The translations under genes and the position numbers were made by a program. Below the pieces are notes generated by a model that was not told the DNA's origin, did no database searches, and worked only from the letters and a program-made list of their open reading frames with translations. Shown here piece by piece: positions 11,201 to 22,437 of a stretch of DNA of 64,000 nucleotides. Source of the stretch: Symbiodinium natans (taxonomy: Eukaryota; Sar; Dinophyceae; Suessiales; Symbiodiniaceae). Every line of letters begins with the position of its first letter. Position 1 is the first letter of the stretch. The stretch covers positions 232,864 through 296,863 of the forward strand of contig CAJNDS010002478.1 of assembly GCA_905221605.1 (NCBI GenBank), read 5' to 3'.

Positions 11201-13060
11201 GACGGCAGTAGAACCAAACACACACGACCTACACAAAACAAGCGCAGAGCAATTGCACTACGCAATTACACCGCACAGCAGTTGCACAGCCCCAAATATC
11301 TTCTGCGAAAGAGGTCGTTTTGGCTGTTTTTTATTGAGCTTCGAGCTGAAGTTTGCTGTCGTTCGTGTTTTGGGGTCATCTTCCTCCAATTATGCCTGTA
11401 GATGCAGCAGCAGCAGCTCAATGCTCAATGAGCCCTACATCGATTCGATCCCTCTCCAACTGCAAGCCAGCATAGACTAGGGACTTCTGTGGGCCCGAAG
11501 TCCTGCACCCCAAATCCCAGTGAAGCAGCCCTCAACTTCAAGCCATCGGACACCTGCCTCTGCAGGATCTACGCAGGAGACTTGCCTGACTCTCACCTCG
11601 AAGAAGGCGCACAGCCTACCACGGCCTCATGTCGGGATGCTTAGGGCTTCTGGAGTTGACAAAAATCCTTTCATTCATGAAAGCTCCGCGGCGCGGCCTC
11701 TCAAACAAAGGGTCGCTTTTTGTAGAATAATTTTGTGTCGGTTTTTGGCGTCTGTGGGTATTTTGAGGTTACTTTTTTAGGGGGGCGTGTTTTCGACACT
11801 TGTGCAGCCTTCAAAAAAGCGGAATTTAATTTGAAAAAGTAACTGCAATAAGTTTACAAAGAAGCAGCTTCTGACATTAATTGCGAATACAGAAAAGCCT
11901 AAACGTTTCGGAGAAAGATTTGAGCAGGTTGGGGGAAGGGAGGCTGGGCTTTTGGGCTTTGTAGCTTCTCGGCGGTTTTCCTCTTAAAGCATAGAGGTAA
12001 GCAGGTCTTCTTATGAAGCATACAGAGGCGTACCATCTTTCCAGATGAAAACAGAGGAAATACAGACTTGCGTTGTCAAGCAAAGATGAACTAGGCAGAA
12101 GTTTTCTTTTAGCGCGATGAGGAGACGGAGTTTTTGGTCTTCAAGCAGAAAAAAAGAAGAAGCATGGTTTTCCCGTTCAAATGTAGCGTAACAGAGATTC
12201 AATTGAGCAACAGACTTCCTGGTCTTCCATAATTACTAAATCATGGCAATAATGCGGAGCCATGACCTGCAAGGCAACGCACTGTTTAAGGGGCCACCGG
12301 GCCCTTTTTCCAGAAAACGCATTGCAAGAAGCAGGCATCTTCCAGCGTCTTGAGATGGAAGGGGAGGTCGAGCGCTGTAAGGTTCACGGGTTTAGGGCAA
12401 ACCTTGCTTCGAAAGATGGAAGAGAGGCCGAAGCTGTCGTGGGGCGCGACAAGGCCTGTGACTACCAGGTGCGAAGCGCGATGCAAGCAACGTTTTGCGG
12501 GCTGGGAAGACCTACTCTGTTAGCTGCTCAAGAATTCACGTTCTGCAGACATTCTTGAAGATTTTGAGGCAAGCCATACCCTAAACGGTACCAGGCCTTC
12601 GTGCACTTAGAGGGCTTCCGCAGCTTCAGCACTAGAGAGGGTTGGACGTTGCAGAGTCTGCGCCTTGCCGATCATTTCCGAACCAGCAATCCTGTTTAGG
12701 TCCCAGGCAGAACACCCGGCATCGGCGCCAGCTGAAGAATCACGATTCCAGCGCCCCTGAAGCCCCTGAAGCCCCGCAAAACAAAGCCTGAAGGCCTCAG
12801 GCCTGAGAGCCCTGACTTCCAAAATGAACCCCCCCAAAAGTCGGACAACATCGGGACAGGTGGGCATCAGCAAGGTCTCCAAGCATCACCTGCAACTCCG
12901 CAGAGTCCCCGAATATGGGGGGGATTCGGGGCCCCGAAGAGTTCGGAGATTGCAGGGTTTCTTGGAAGCTGGTGGCCAAGGAGTTGCTCTGAGCATCCGG
13001 GACCCTGAATACGCTTGGCGTGCTCGCTCCCTCCAAGCCCCTGAAGCCTAAAATCCACAT
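8250..13060. other. Long region without a secure gene; a few exon-like pieces
   Basis: Mostly intergenic or intronic. Protein-like pieces after AG on the plus strand: near 8771-8870 (LALVADKIVIRKEGARK), near 8940-8985 (RHKLEDVEAVAVKR), near 11120-11190 (DLVPPIYAPRCLQKYFAAKQ), near 12333-12380 (GIFQRLEMEGEVERC). None matches a family I know. The stretch 11700-12250 is AT-richer than its surroundings with no gene seen. Short telomere-like strings lie near 8470 and 9620-9675. Confidence 0.25.
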
Positions 13061-13068
13061 CCCCGAGC

Positions 13069-13158
13069 CTAAGCCCTAAACCCTAAACCCTTAACCCTTA
13101 ACCCTTAACTTAAACCCTTGTCCCTTAACCCTAAACCCTAAACCCTAAAACCTAACCT
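13069..13158. repeat. Telomere-like string (CCCTAAA/CCCTTAA)
   Basis: About 12 degenerate heptamers, CCCTAAA mixed with CCCTTAA, on the plus strand. Interstitial, with no chromosome end nearby. Confidence 0.9.
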
Positions 13159-13159
13159 G

Positions 13160-15500
13160 TTGGGGTTTCAAGGTTGGTTAGACTCCGCCGGCCTGCACCT
13201 CTTCGTACCTGGCAACTCCGGGTGTTACGTGAACCATGAGTACCTGGTCAAGGCGGATGTTTCGGAACGTGTGGGAGTGTTTGGGTTGTCGGGGGGTGCT
13301 GCTGTGATTTTGCTTGTGGGAGGCGCGGCTTGCGTTTCAGCAGTTCTGGTTTTTACCTGCGTCTTCGCACCACTAAGCCTGCCATCATGCCCTTGTGGGG
13401 GATCCGAGTCCTCAATTACAAAAGTCCTGAAGCCGATTTGTCACCAGGACTCGCAGCGGACCTTGCAGGATGGGGATCGCGTGCACATCGCGTGGTTCCA
13501 GCGAGTCTTGTCCTGGCGGCAGAGTTGGAGCCAGTATGTTTTTTTGGAGAAGTGTGCCCTCAGTCCTAGCTTAGCAAGCGAGCTCCACGTCCACGTGTGC
13601 ATGAAGTGCAGATGAAGATCTACCAAGCTGAGTCCAAGGAAGGTTCGCTGGCTTGAATGATGACTCCTGAGAGCACTTAACTCTCAAATCGCTTGCCAGG
13701 AAGCGGCAAGGCAAGAGTGCCGGAAAGGACAGGTTGGTTAGGGCCTGTTCTTTTCGGGTGTTGGCGCATCAGGATGTTTCTTGGACATCGCGTTTGCATG
13801 CTGCTGTGTCTTGGGACCACACGAAGCCGCATCCCCCCAAACTGCACCCTCTACCACGCGATGATTTCTTAGACGATGGCCTCAAGGTCAGCTTCAGTCT
13901 TGGATTTTCGTGTGACCTTGCACCTCCCCAGTATTCTAAAGCAATGATTTTGTTTGACGACCTCGCATGGAGGATCCGCACTGCAGATCCTCGGCTGAAG
14001 TAGCGCAGTTTTGGCTTGTGGTATCTGGTGGTATTGGGGACGGTCGCAAGTTGAGGAGGTGGGGGTTTTGGGCTGGAAGCCCCCGCGTAGTTTGGCAAAG
14101 GCTCAAGGCTCAAGGCTCTGACAGCGACCTGTTCTCCTTGCTAGTGAGGGCCAGACCTCAGAAACTTGCTGAAAGCCATGGCAGTCCTGGGCTGAAGGGT
14201 GTAGGGGTTAGGTGCTGTGTGGGGGTGCCACGAATATCCCAAGTCACGGGTTCTTGGCTTGATGGACCAGGTCTTCGTGTCCACTTGCCTTCGACGACGA
14301 CGCAGGCACGCTTCTCTCTGCGGTTTAGGGTTTAGGGTTTAGGTTTATTTCGGGTTTAGGGTTTAGGGTTTAGGGTTTAGGGCTTAGGGTTTAGGGTCTA
14401 GGGTTTAGGGTATTGAAGGTGTTGAAGGAACGTCCGAGGCCTCCGCTGAATCCTCTTGAACACGCGGCCCTCCTGGCACGGCTAGAATTCTGGAGACCCT
14501 GGACTACCCATTCGTAAGGAGGCCGCATCAGCGGTTGAGTTGGGCTGAGCCTCTCAGCTTCCCGAAGGGGTTCCTTTTTTTTGGGCCTTCTGAGGGCTTA
14601 GGCAGAAGCCTCAGACTGCTGCAACCCCTTTCCCTCCCCACCCCTGAGTCCCCAAACTGCTCTCCACCACTTGCCTTTGCAAAGCCTCGGGTGGAAGCTT
14701 ACGGTCGCAAGGATGCAGCAGCTCTTGGACATGATGCCTCGCTCATGCCCGGTTACCCCCAAAACTCGAAGCCCGTCATCACCTACAACGGAAGGAGCCG
14801 GCCGAACCCTCCCAGATCGACAGGCCTCGCGCGTTTGTCTCAATGTCAGGAGTATCACGCTAAGCCCTGGGGCCTCTTCTTTCCGACTCCCCCCCTCCGA
14901 TGGTGTTTTCGGAATCGCTTTGCCGCAAGATAACCCACGTACGACGAAGGGCTTAACTGGATGGAGCCTTGATTGATGCAGCCGTGGAGTCCCTGCTAGC
15001 TATGCCACACATCTTGCAAACTGTGCAACAGACCCCCTATCTTCCCTCTTCCGCCCAACCTAAGATAAGGCAACCTTGAATTCCGGCCCCACCCGCGTCA
15101 CCCCCAAACGCTTTTTGCGAGACCTGGTGGTCTGGTGGCAGAGGGCGCAAGCCCGCCCGGGACCAAATCAGCTGGAGACATGATTTTGTTCAGGATTTGT
15201 GGTTTCGGATGTGGGACATGTATCGAAACGGAGACCACTGTGCTACTCGTACAGCTAAATCCAAGGGAAAGTGACGCAAGGGAAGGTTCGGGATGTTTCT
15301 AGTCCAAAGTTCATCGGTCCATCTGCGGAATTGGCGCGGTCCTCTTGGGGGAGGTATGTCCGATCGGAAGGTCGGTGATCCAGGGCGATAGTGTGGAGGT
15401 CCCAGTTAGATGGAGATTCAGTCAACCAAGATGTACTCCGGCCCATCTTTGCTGTTTTTGGCTTGGATATAAGCCTTGGTGCCGACGTTGCCGATCCCTC
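13160..15500 (+). other. Candidate mini-exons of an unrecognised plus-strand gene
   Basis: Pieces that follow an AG and read as protein: 13395-13480 (MPLWGIRVLNYKSPEADLSP), 13616-13645 (MKIYQAESKE then GT), 13699-13731 (EAARQECRKGQ then GT), about 14489-14535 (ILETLDYPFVRRPHQR), about 14691-14745 (VEAYGRKDAAALGHDASLM), about 15197-15250 (DLWFRMWDMYRNGDHCAT). They could belong to one mini-exon gene like Hsp70, but phases were not resolved and no family is recognised. Confidence 0.22.
14320..14412. repeat. Telomere-like string (TTTAGGG)
   Basis: About 12 TTTAGGG heptamers with few variants, plus-strand orientation, flanked by ordinary sequence. Confidence 0.93.
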
Positions 15501-15757
15501 TTCGAAGGCGGGGGGCCTTGAGCTCGAGACCCAAGTGACCTAAGCATATTCATTCACATTCAATCTTAAACTCAATCCGAAATCCTGTGAAGCCTTAAGC
15601 CCAGTTGCAGGTTTTGAGCTTGCGGGGCTGTTTTGCCCAGCTTCATAGTACCGACTCTCCCTTGAAGATTTAAGCTGAGGGCTCGGGGGGGGGTTGTAGG
15701 GCCTAGGCTTCACAAAACAATAACGCCCCTCCCTCTGCGACAGGTAGAACAAGAGCC

Positions 15758-15902
15758 ATGGGAAGCACGTCTCAGGAGCTCGCTTTGAGTCCCTATGCCG
15801 AACCTCCTCAGCGCCGAGCCGATGTGAGTCCCCAACTTAAAGCCCAGGAAGCCCCCCAAGCCTTGGGAGAGAGGAGCTGATCCAGCAGCTGCTTCAGGCC
15901 TG
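15758..15902 (+). CDS. Candidate first exon(s) of an unknown gene
   Basis: ATG in a good context (GCCATGG) starts MGSTSQELALSPYAEPPQRR and reaches a GTGAGT donor at 15824. An AG at 15872 is followed by ELIQQLLQA and another GT. The 50-bp gap would be a very short intron; reading straight through is also open for 40 codons. No family recognised. Confidence 0.25.
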
Positions 15903-16079
15903 GTGTGAGCAATGGCAGCTGAGCCCGTGGCTTTGGGGGGCTTAGGGGTTTTCCCCTTAATCATCCTCCCACCAAACTCGTACCCGAGGGCTCTAGGGCT
16001 GATGGATTTCAGGAAGAGTCTGCGGAAAATAGGGCTGGAATTCTCACGTATATGCTATCTCAAACCGACTAGTATAGAC

Positions 16080-16510
16080 ATGGCCTCACCGTTTAGTAAG
16101 GGATGTGTGCCATTAATAAGATATTGATATGCTCTGCAATGCTTTGCTTGTGAAGAATATCTCATGTAATATGTTTAGCAGCATATGTAGCACAGGTGTG
16201 TTCTTTTTCTTTCTCGTCACTATTCTTTTCTCCATCGCGATGATGGATCGGTGCTACTACCCGAGAAGCAAAACTTAAGCTCACACAGGCTGTCCTTGAA
16301 TTCATGTCCTATCGTCTAAGCTTCGCTATCAGAGTCCCTCACCGGGTATTGAAGGACAGCTACGGGGACCCACCTGAGCGATCCTCCCTTCTTCTAGGCA
16401 AATGGTAGACAATTTGTACGGTTCTTCCGACAGGCCAGAATTTGATCAAACGCCGATCCAACACGAATTGTGCATACTAAGGGAGTGCTAAGTATACTAT
16501 TCTTACTGCG
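16080..16510. other. AT-richer segment, no gene seen
   Basis: Base composition shifts to AT for roughly 400 bp. A short imperfect inverted repeat (GGCTGTCCTTGAAT near 16287 and ATTGAAGGACAGC near 16346) could form a hairpin. No coding sequence or RNA gene recognised. Confidence 0.4.
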
Positions 16511-16651
16511 TGTTAATGAAAAAATCATTGTTTAGAGAAACCAAAGAAAAGATTCCAACAAACAAGTGCTCAGAGGATCCAGGAAAAGTTGGTTTTCCCC
16601 TAATGAACGAGGGGCCCAAACACTACATAAACATAAGGGTCCTAGAAACAG

Positions 16652-16668
16652 TTTCCCCCCCCCCCCCC
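16652..16668. repeat. Poly-C run
   Basis: An uninterrupted run of about 16-17 C. Similar G or C runs occur near 23133, 32762, 36206, 36690, 44240, 56129 and 59005; their lengths may be inaccurate in the assembly. Confidence 0.9.
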
Positions 16669-16714
16669 CCGGCTTATAGGGATCCTTATGATCTTGTGGT
16701 TCTTGGGGCCCCAA

Positions 16715-16965
16715 CAAACAGATGGTTTTGGTGAGACAAACGAACTTTTCCTAGTACAAAGATGTACAAAGATGGTTCAACAGAGACATGCCAACCTTTC
16801 CTTGGTGCAAAGATGGTTTGGTGAGAACTACCAACTCTCCCCCACTACAAAGAAGGGCTTTCGTGAAAAAGCCAACGTTTCCCTAAGTTAGTTGTGGAAA
16901 GAATAACTTCTCCGCAGCAAAAAGCTGGCTTTGGTGAAAAAGAACAACTCTTCCTTGGTTGGTCT
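16715..16965. repeat. Diverged minisatellite, about 40-50 bp unit, five or six copies
   Basis: Copies share AAAGATGGTTTGGTGA, then AACC/CAAC, then TTCCTTGGTGC. They begin near 16718, 16760, 16810, 16850 and 16918. The copies differ by substitutions and small indels, so the array is old. No ORF runs through it. Confidence 0.7.
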
Positions 16966-17160
16966 CAGGTCCAAACATGAGTCGTTTGTCATGTGTTCAA
17001 GTTGAAGCCAATAGATCCTATATGCACTTATTCAGAATAGAAACATCGGGTGGGTTCATGGGGGGTGCCCGTATAGCATATTATTGTGTACATATATAAT
17101 ATGAAAATACATGCACGTATTGATTCAATCCCCCAAGCTGCCCTGGGTTGCTGATGTCAG

Positions 17161-17219
17161 GCAGAGAAACATGCAGAGGAGATCATCGCGAACGCCAAAA
17201 AGAACCGACCTGGCCTCAA
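17161..17219 (+). CDS. Candidate exon, Ala/Glu/Lys-rich helix
   Basis: Begins directly after AG and reads AEKHAEEIIANAKKNRPGL, then leaves two bases before a GTACTG donor. Codons are GC-ending. It resembles a coiled-coil segment of a larger protein. No family recognised. Confidence 0.35.
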
Positions 17220-17644
17220 GTACTGCTAGTTTGATTCTTTGGGTCTTCGAAAGCTTTAGGACCGCACACGTGACATGTTTAGGTATGGTTACGGTTCAGG
17301 TGTTGCGTGAAGTTTCGGTGCTGCGAATTCAGTACAATGTCCGAATGTCAGGCGCGCATTTAGGAGATAATTTTCGAATCGATGAGCGCCGCGACAGTGC
17401 GGCAGGGACTTGGCTGGGTCAGCTTCGTGCATACGCTCTATGGGAGTTGCACGTTTGCGGCGTCTTGAATCGCTCTCCCACGGTCCCATGCTCGCGCAGC
17501 GCGCGAAGTGCAGAACTGTCGTCGCTTCTTGCCTTGAAAACGAGGGCCCGTCGCGAGTCCCGTGTGCCAATTGGGGTCTACGCGAGCACAAGTTTTGCTC
17601 CAATTTTCTGCACCTTGGCTTACAACCCCCACACTTCTCCGAGG

Positions 17645-18092
17645 CTTGACGAAGCTGCGCCAGGCCAAGGACAAGGCCGAGGAGGAGCTGAAGGAGAGAT
17701 GCCCATGCCCTTGAACCTCAAAGCCACAGCATGGCCAAGCTGAAGTAGATTCAAGACTCGAAGAAGCGAAGAAGCCTTCCCCAACACGGTGGGGCGGGGT
17801 CAGGTCGCTACAAAGGTGTGAAAAGACGTCATAGCCTGCCCTCCATTCATGAGAAGCATACTGCATGGCCTTCGTCCCTTTTTTGGCTTGTGCTTCTTTC
17901 ATGAAAGCAGATCTGGCTGCAGCTCTGGCCATGTAACTCTCGAGGAAGCAGCGCCAGAATCCTGTAGTTGAAGGGGATAAGGCCGTGCGTCAGGAATCAG
18001 GAACAGCGGGCAATGATTCCCCAACAGCACATCCAGCGAAGCACTGGAGGAATTCCGCGAGAAGGAGGAAGCTCGATTCCAGAAGGAGATGG
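17645..18092 (+). CDS. Candidate coiled-coil exons
   Basis: Two pieces on the same strand as 17161: about 17650-17700 (TKLRQAKDKAEEELKERC) and 18037-18092, where AG is followed by EALEEFREKEEARFQKEM and a GTGCCT donor. The second frame has a stop just upstream, so it must be spliced if real. The charged heptad-like content suggests a cytoskeletal or structural coiled-coil protein (inference). Confidence 0.35.
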
Positions 18093-18480
18093 GTGCCTGG
18101 GCCTGTTTCCAGCATCAACAGGTCACTCCCCACAGGTAGTTTCAGGTGTAGGGGTCCCCCTGATATGGAGGCTGGCTCCAAACGACGTGATGTTGATGCC
18201 CAAGACCCTGAACGTCCCACACCCAAACCACAAAAGCAACCCTACCACGACACCGCAAGACCGGCGCACGACGTGACATGTACATCAGTTCACCTGTAAA
18301 CCCAGAAAAGTATAGACAAGTATTTTCCTTAGCTCCCAAACCGACAGCTCTAAACCATCGGCAATCGAAGCAGGGCAGCTGAGCACAAACCTCACCACCC
18401 AGGCGCCAAGGCAGGTGCCAACCCGGCAGAGACCTTGCAGGCCAGGAAGATGGCTATAGGATGTAATGCTCAACAGAGAG

Positions 18481-18523
18481 CGAGAGCGAGCGAGCGAGCG
18501 ACAGAGAGAGAGAGAGAGAGAGC
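18481..18523. repeat. GA/GAGC simple repeat
   Basis: AGAGAGCGAGAGCGAGCG followed by (AG)n. It lies between candidate exons of the coiled-coil region. Confidence 0.9.
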
Positions 18524-18786
18524 GGTTTAGGCATGCCCGGCAGAAGAAAAGAATAATAATAAGAAGAGAGAGCGTTTTGCTGGGGAGGGGGGGCTTAAAG
18601 GGTTGAGGATTTGACGATGATCAGCTTGGACATTGTTGTAGCCGAGGATTGCATTCAGCAGGAAGAGTGCAGATGGAAGTGAAGGAACAATGAAGCTCAA
18701 AGGCTGTACTTCTAAGCGAGAGGCATGCAGTGCCGATGTTACTGGCAGCGCATACCCTGCCGGCAGTCAGACTTGTCCATTGCAGG

Positions 18787-19900
18787 TGAGCACGCAAAGC
18801 GAGATTGACAGTGTCCACAAGGAGTGAAGTTCAGAGGTGGAACTTGCAACGAATTGGGACAGATCAGGTCACTCCACGAAGAACAACTCCCTATGCCCTA
18901 ACATAACTAACACTGCAGGACTACGCCAACAACAAGGCCAAAACGATCGAATACGCCCCAGCCCCATGGGTGTTTTGGGGTACAAAAAAGGTGTTTGAAC
19001 TTGTGGTTGAAGGTTCTTCGTCAGTCAGGGTTGAAGCTGGAGTCAGGAGTTTTTTATGGTCGATTGGGGCTCCCTCCCCCGCCCCCCCCTCCAAGCCGTG
19101 GACTGGTGCAGGGTTTGGATGGGTTTGGGTGGGGTTGGATGGGTTTGGCGGCCTCAGGGCACGCGAACGGTTTAAATTTTAGGCAAAAGCCTAAACTCCA
19201 AATTGGCTCTCGAAAGGTCGTGGGTCGAGTTTTGGAGGTTCCCGTGACCTTGTCCGACACACAGAAGCAGGCGCCCGTCTGCCCGTCGGTGACAAGGGCT
19301 TTTGAGATGTTGCAAAAGTTGAGGGTGTTGCACCTCCACATGGAGTGATCCACAAGTGTCCCCAGGTCATATTGGTTTGCGGGAGCACCCAAGCTTTCCG
19401 GCGAAGAAGCAAGCCCCACTTCAAGCTGGTCTCAGGTGTCAAAAACTTTGGAACTCTACACGCTAGATATCCTTGCCGAAGTTCTCGAGCCTGCTGCACT
19501 TGTTGCAGACCCCAAGCCAAAACCCCCGAATCCCAGAAACGGAGATGAGATGCTAAAGGTTAGCGGAGGCAGAGCTTGAGATGCTTAGGGTCCTGGACGT
19601 TTGCAGGAGACAATGGGACATCCCCCGCTTGTTTAAATCTTGGAATCCTTCAAATCCTATGACCAAGTTTCGGGCATCCCGAACCCTTCTCTCTCGCTCT
19701 CTGTCTGTCTCTCTCTCTCTCACACACACGCACACGCAGATTTGCAGGCGCTGAAGACGGGAGCTGCGTGAGGCAGTGAAAGGACTTAGGGCCAAGGGGA
19801 TCCAGTCCCACCGCAACATCCTGAAGATCTAAAAGCAATTGCCTGAACTTGAAGCTGAAATGGGGATCAGCATGTTTAATGCTAAGTGGCCTGCCAGGAA
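18787..19900 (+). CDS. Candidate coiled-coil exons, 3' part
   Basis: Exon-like pieces: about 18790-18830 (VSTQSEIDSVHK), about 18918-18968 (DYANNKAKTIEYAPAPW), 19559-19606 (LAEAELEMLRVLDVC), 19757-19829 (RELREAVKGLRAKGIQSHRN, then ILKI and TAA), about 19838-19890 (LPELEAEMGISMFN). The 19757 piece follows a long TC/CA pyrimidine repeat, which fits a 3' splice site. They are probably the continuation of the gene seen at 17.1-18.1 kb. Phases were not chained through. Confidence 0.35.
19685..19739. repeat. CT and CA simple repeat
   Basis: (CT)n with a CTGTCTGT variant, then (CA)n. It sits immediately upstream of a candidate exon on the plus strand. Confidence 0.9.
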
Positions 19901-21470
19901 ATCTGCATTGAGAGAGCGGCTTGTGTGTAGTAGCTTGATTACTATGGGGTCCAAAAGGGGTAACTAGCCTAAGGCTCCCTCTCGTACTCTCTTAGGTTCC
20001 CTCGGCTCCCTAGGCTTCCCTAAGCATCTTCCCCCGCTTTGACCCCTCTCCCTTATGGACCTTCTGACTCGAAGGAAGTACCTAGAAGTAGTCGAGATAC
20101 TGTGCCGGAAAGAAACTCAATTGACAGTCTGCACGCATACAAGGCCAGAGCTGTAGACCAATCGACTGGGATGACGATATCTCTGTGCTGTGGGACTCGC
20201 TATATGTTAAGTTTCCTAAGAGGCGGCGCAGATGTTGAAGCTCTTAGGGACGCCTCGTCCATGTGGTACTTGCCAGCATTGAGCCAACAGTCCCGCGCTT
20301 TTCAGCACCTCTCACTTGGCCAAGCCCAAACCCCCAAACCCGAAGCGGATGACTCCTAGTCCTGCCACCGCCAGACCGACAAACTGAAGTATCCTATGAC
20401 AACTGCATCCAGCCATGAAGACAATGATAACACAACTCTTGCTGCATCCTCCGGCAAAGCTCGACAACTCGCCTTGGGATAGACTGGAACCAGGAAGCAC
20501 CATGCTCTCACCATAACCCACGGTTGACCTGATTAGGCCCGTTGACCTTCTTATTCATTATTAGTTCGACGTATTCTAAAGCAATAATAAGACTTATAAC
20601 TCTAATTATTATTAGACCCTTTTGTGCCTGTTGGCAAGTTGCTGCGCTTGGGGCCTCGGGCCCCGGTCTCGAGCAAGGGAGAGACAGAAAGAGCGGGGCC
20701 TGTTCATTGTCAAAAATTGTTTTGCCCCGGAGCCAGCTGAGACCAAGAGAGCTTCACCGAAGACCGCAAGAGCTCCAAGGATGTTTGAAGCCCTTGAGGC
20801 CCCTAAAGTCCCCATAAAGTCACTCAGCCAGCTTTGCGGGCCACCTCTTGCTTCCTTGCTTTCCTTCACAGGGCTTTAGGATGAGGAATCGCCGGATACA
20901 TCTTAAGCTTTTAATGCTAGGTCTTCTAAGTAACTGCCGCCCCAACAAAAGGCGCTTGAACACTGCGTCATCTGAGTCTCTGCAGCTGGCTCCGATGTGT
21001 AGCGCCCGTGACCGCTGCGGTTTTGGCACCACGCAGGGGGCGACCATCCAGCGTGCAACAAAAGGGGGCCGTCTGGTTTGACATGTGGGGGGTTTAGAGG
21101 GTGCAGTTTACAGGGAGATGGGACGAAGCTTCCTGAATTGGAGGACAAGGCTTCGGACGATGGGTTCAGCAGATCCGAATGTGAGTGACGGGGTCCCAGA
21201 GAGGCAGGAAGGAAGACCGAAGGAAGGACATGGGGAAGAAAGGTCCCAGGGATGGAACATGGAATGGAAGGACGAGCAGAAGCACGCAGGGAAGGGTTTA
21301 GGGCTTAGGGTAGGGGGCTTTACGCAACGCCACCACTGCTTCGTGCTCCACAGCTTCGGTGAGGTACGCCTGATGCGTTTCTCTTGCCCGTGACGTCTGA
21401 GTTCGCATGCTGAGCCGGCTTGAGCACACTTCGCCAGTCAATTTGAATCAATTTGGCTTGCAGTGATTTC
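19900..21470. other. No secure gene
   Basis: Mixed sequence with short open frames on both strands. One weak peptide near 20725-20780 (PAETKRASPKTARAPRM) and a purine-rich stretch at 21190-21300. Nothing recognised. Confidence 0.3.
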
Positions 21471-21473
21471 CAG

Positions 21474-22437
21474 CACCCTGCGCCTGCAGCGGCACCTCAA
21501 CAGCCGAAACACAGCCATGCCCAACTTCATGACGATGTCCGAGCATATGTCGGTATTTGTCTCTTTTGTCTGTGTGTGTGGGGCGACTTGGTAAAGCTTG
21601 TTCAACTTGTTTCATGTTTGAGTTTTTTGCCTTGTTGCATTAGGCATTGTACTTCGCTTGCTTATGCGATTTTGTGAGGTCCCAGTGGCCACTGGGCAGG
21701 AGCTTCTGATTGAGCAGTTCCCCTATGGCCAGGGTTCGTGCACAGGAAGTGTTTTTGAGCGTCGTTTCGCCGTGGGTGCATGCACGATGAACAGCGACGC
21801 AAGCAGAAATGATACCTCCGTCAAGGTGGAATGCCGGGATGGCAAGCTCGTCTCCTTGCAGTATGCTGGAACGACCTGCACCGGGGTTGCAGAGAAACAA
21901 GAGTGGGGAGCCGCGGAGGGGGACTGCTTCCAAGGAATGAAGGTCATTTCACACCCGTGCACAACAACGACGTCAACAACGACACCAACAACTGCATCAA
22001 CTCCGACAAGCACATCTCAGGGCGGTGTGTCAGTGCCTGTGGCCGGCGGGCAGGAGCTTGTTTATGAGCAGTTCCCCGATGGCCAGGGTTCGTGCACCGG
22101 AAGTGTTTTTGAGCATCGTTTCACCGTGGATGCATGCACGATGATCAGCGATGTAAGTGGAAACGATGCCTCCGCCAAGGTGGAATGCCGAGATGGCAAG
22201 CTCGTCTTGTTGCAGTATGCTGGCACGACTTGCACTGGGGGTGCAGAGAAACAAGAGTGGGGAGCCGCGGAGGGGGACTGCTTCACTGTGGGAGAGTCAG
22301 GAATGAAGATCACCTCACACCCGTGCACGGCGACAACGACACTTGCGCAGGATGGCGCGGTGTCTGCAAGCGCGTGTCTGACTTTCAGTGGAGCTTTCTT
22401 CATTGCGAACATCTTGTACATCTTGAATTTGAGCTAA
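21474..22437 (+). CDS. Secreted protein with two six-cysteine repeats, probable C-terminal anchor
   Basis: Two exons: 21474-21552 (TLRLQRHLNSRNTAMPNFMT, then MSEHMS, donor GTATTT) and 21679-22437, joined in phase 0 across a T-rich 126-bp intron. The upstream start exon was not found. The second exon holds two repeats offset by 354 bp (118 codons). Each repeat begins GQEL-x3-EQFP, keeps GQGSCTGSVFE, KVECRDGKLV, LQYAGTTCTG and EKQEWGAAEGDC, and ends HPCT, giving six cysteines per repeat, likely three disulfides. A Thr/Ser-rich linker (TTTTSTTTPTT) joins them, typical of O-glycosylated surface proteins. The last 25 or so residues (FSGAFFIANILYILNLS) are hydrophobic and could be a membrane anchor or GPI signal. 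I do not recognise the repeat family. Coding status is well supported by codon use and by the repeat keeping frame. Confidence 0.7.
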
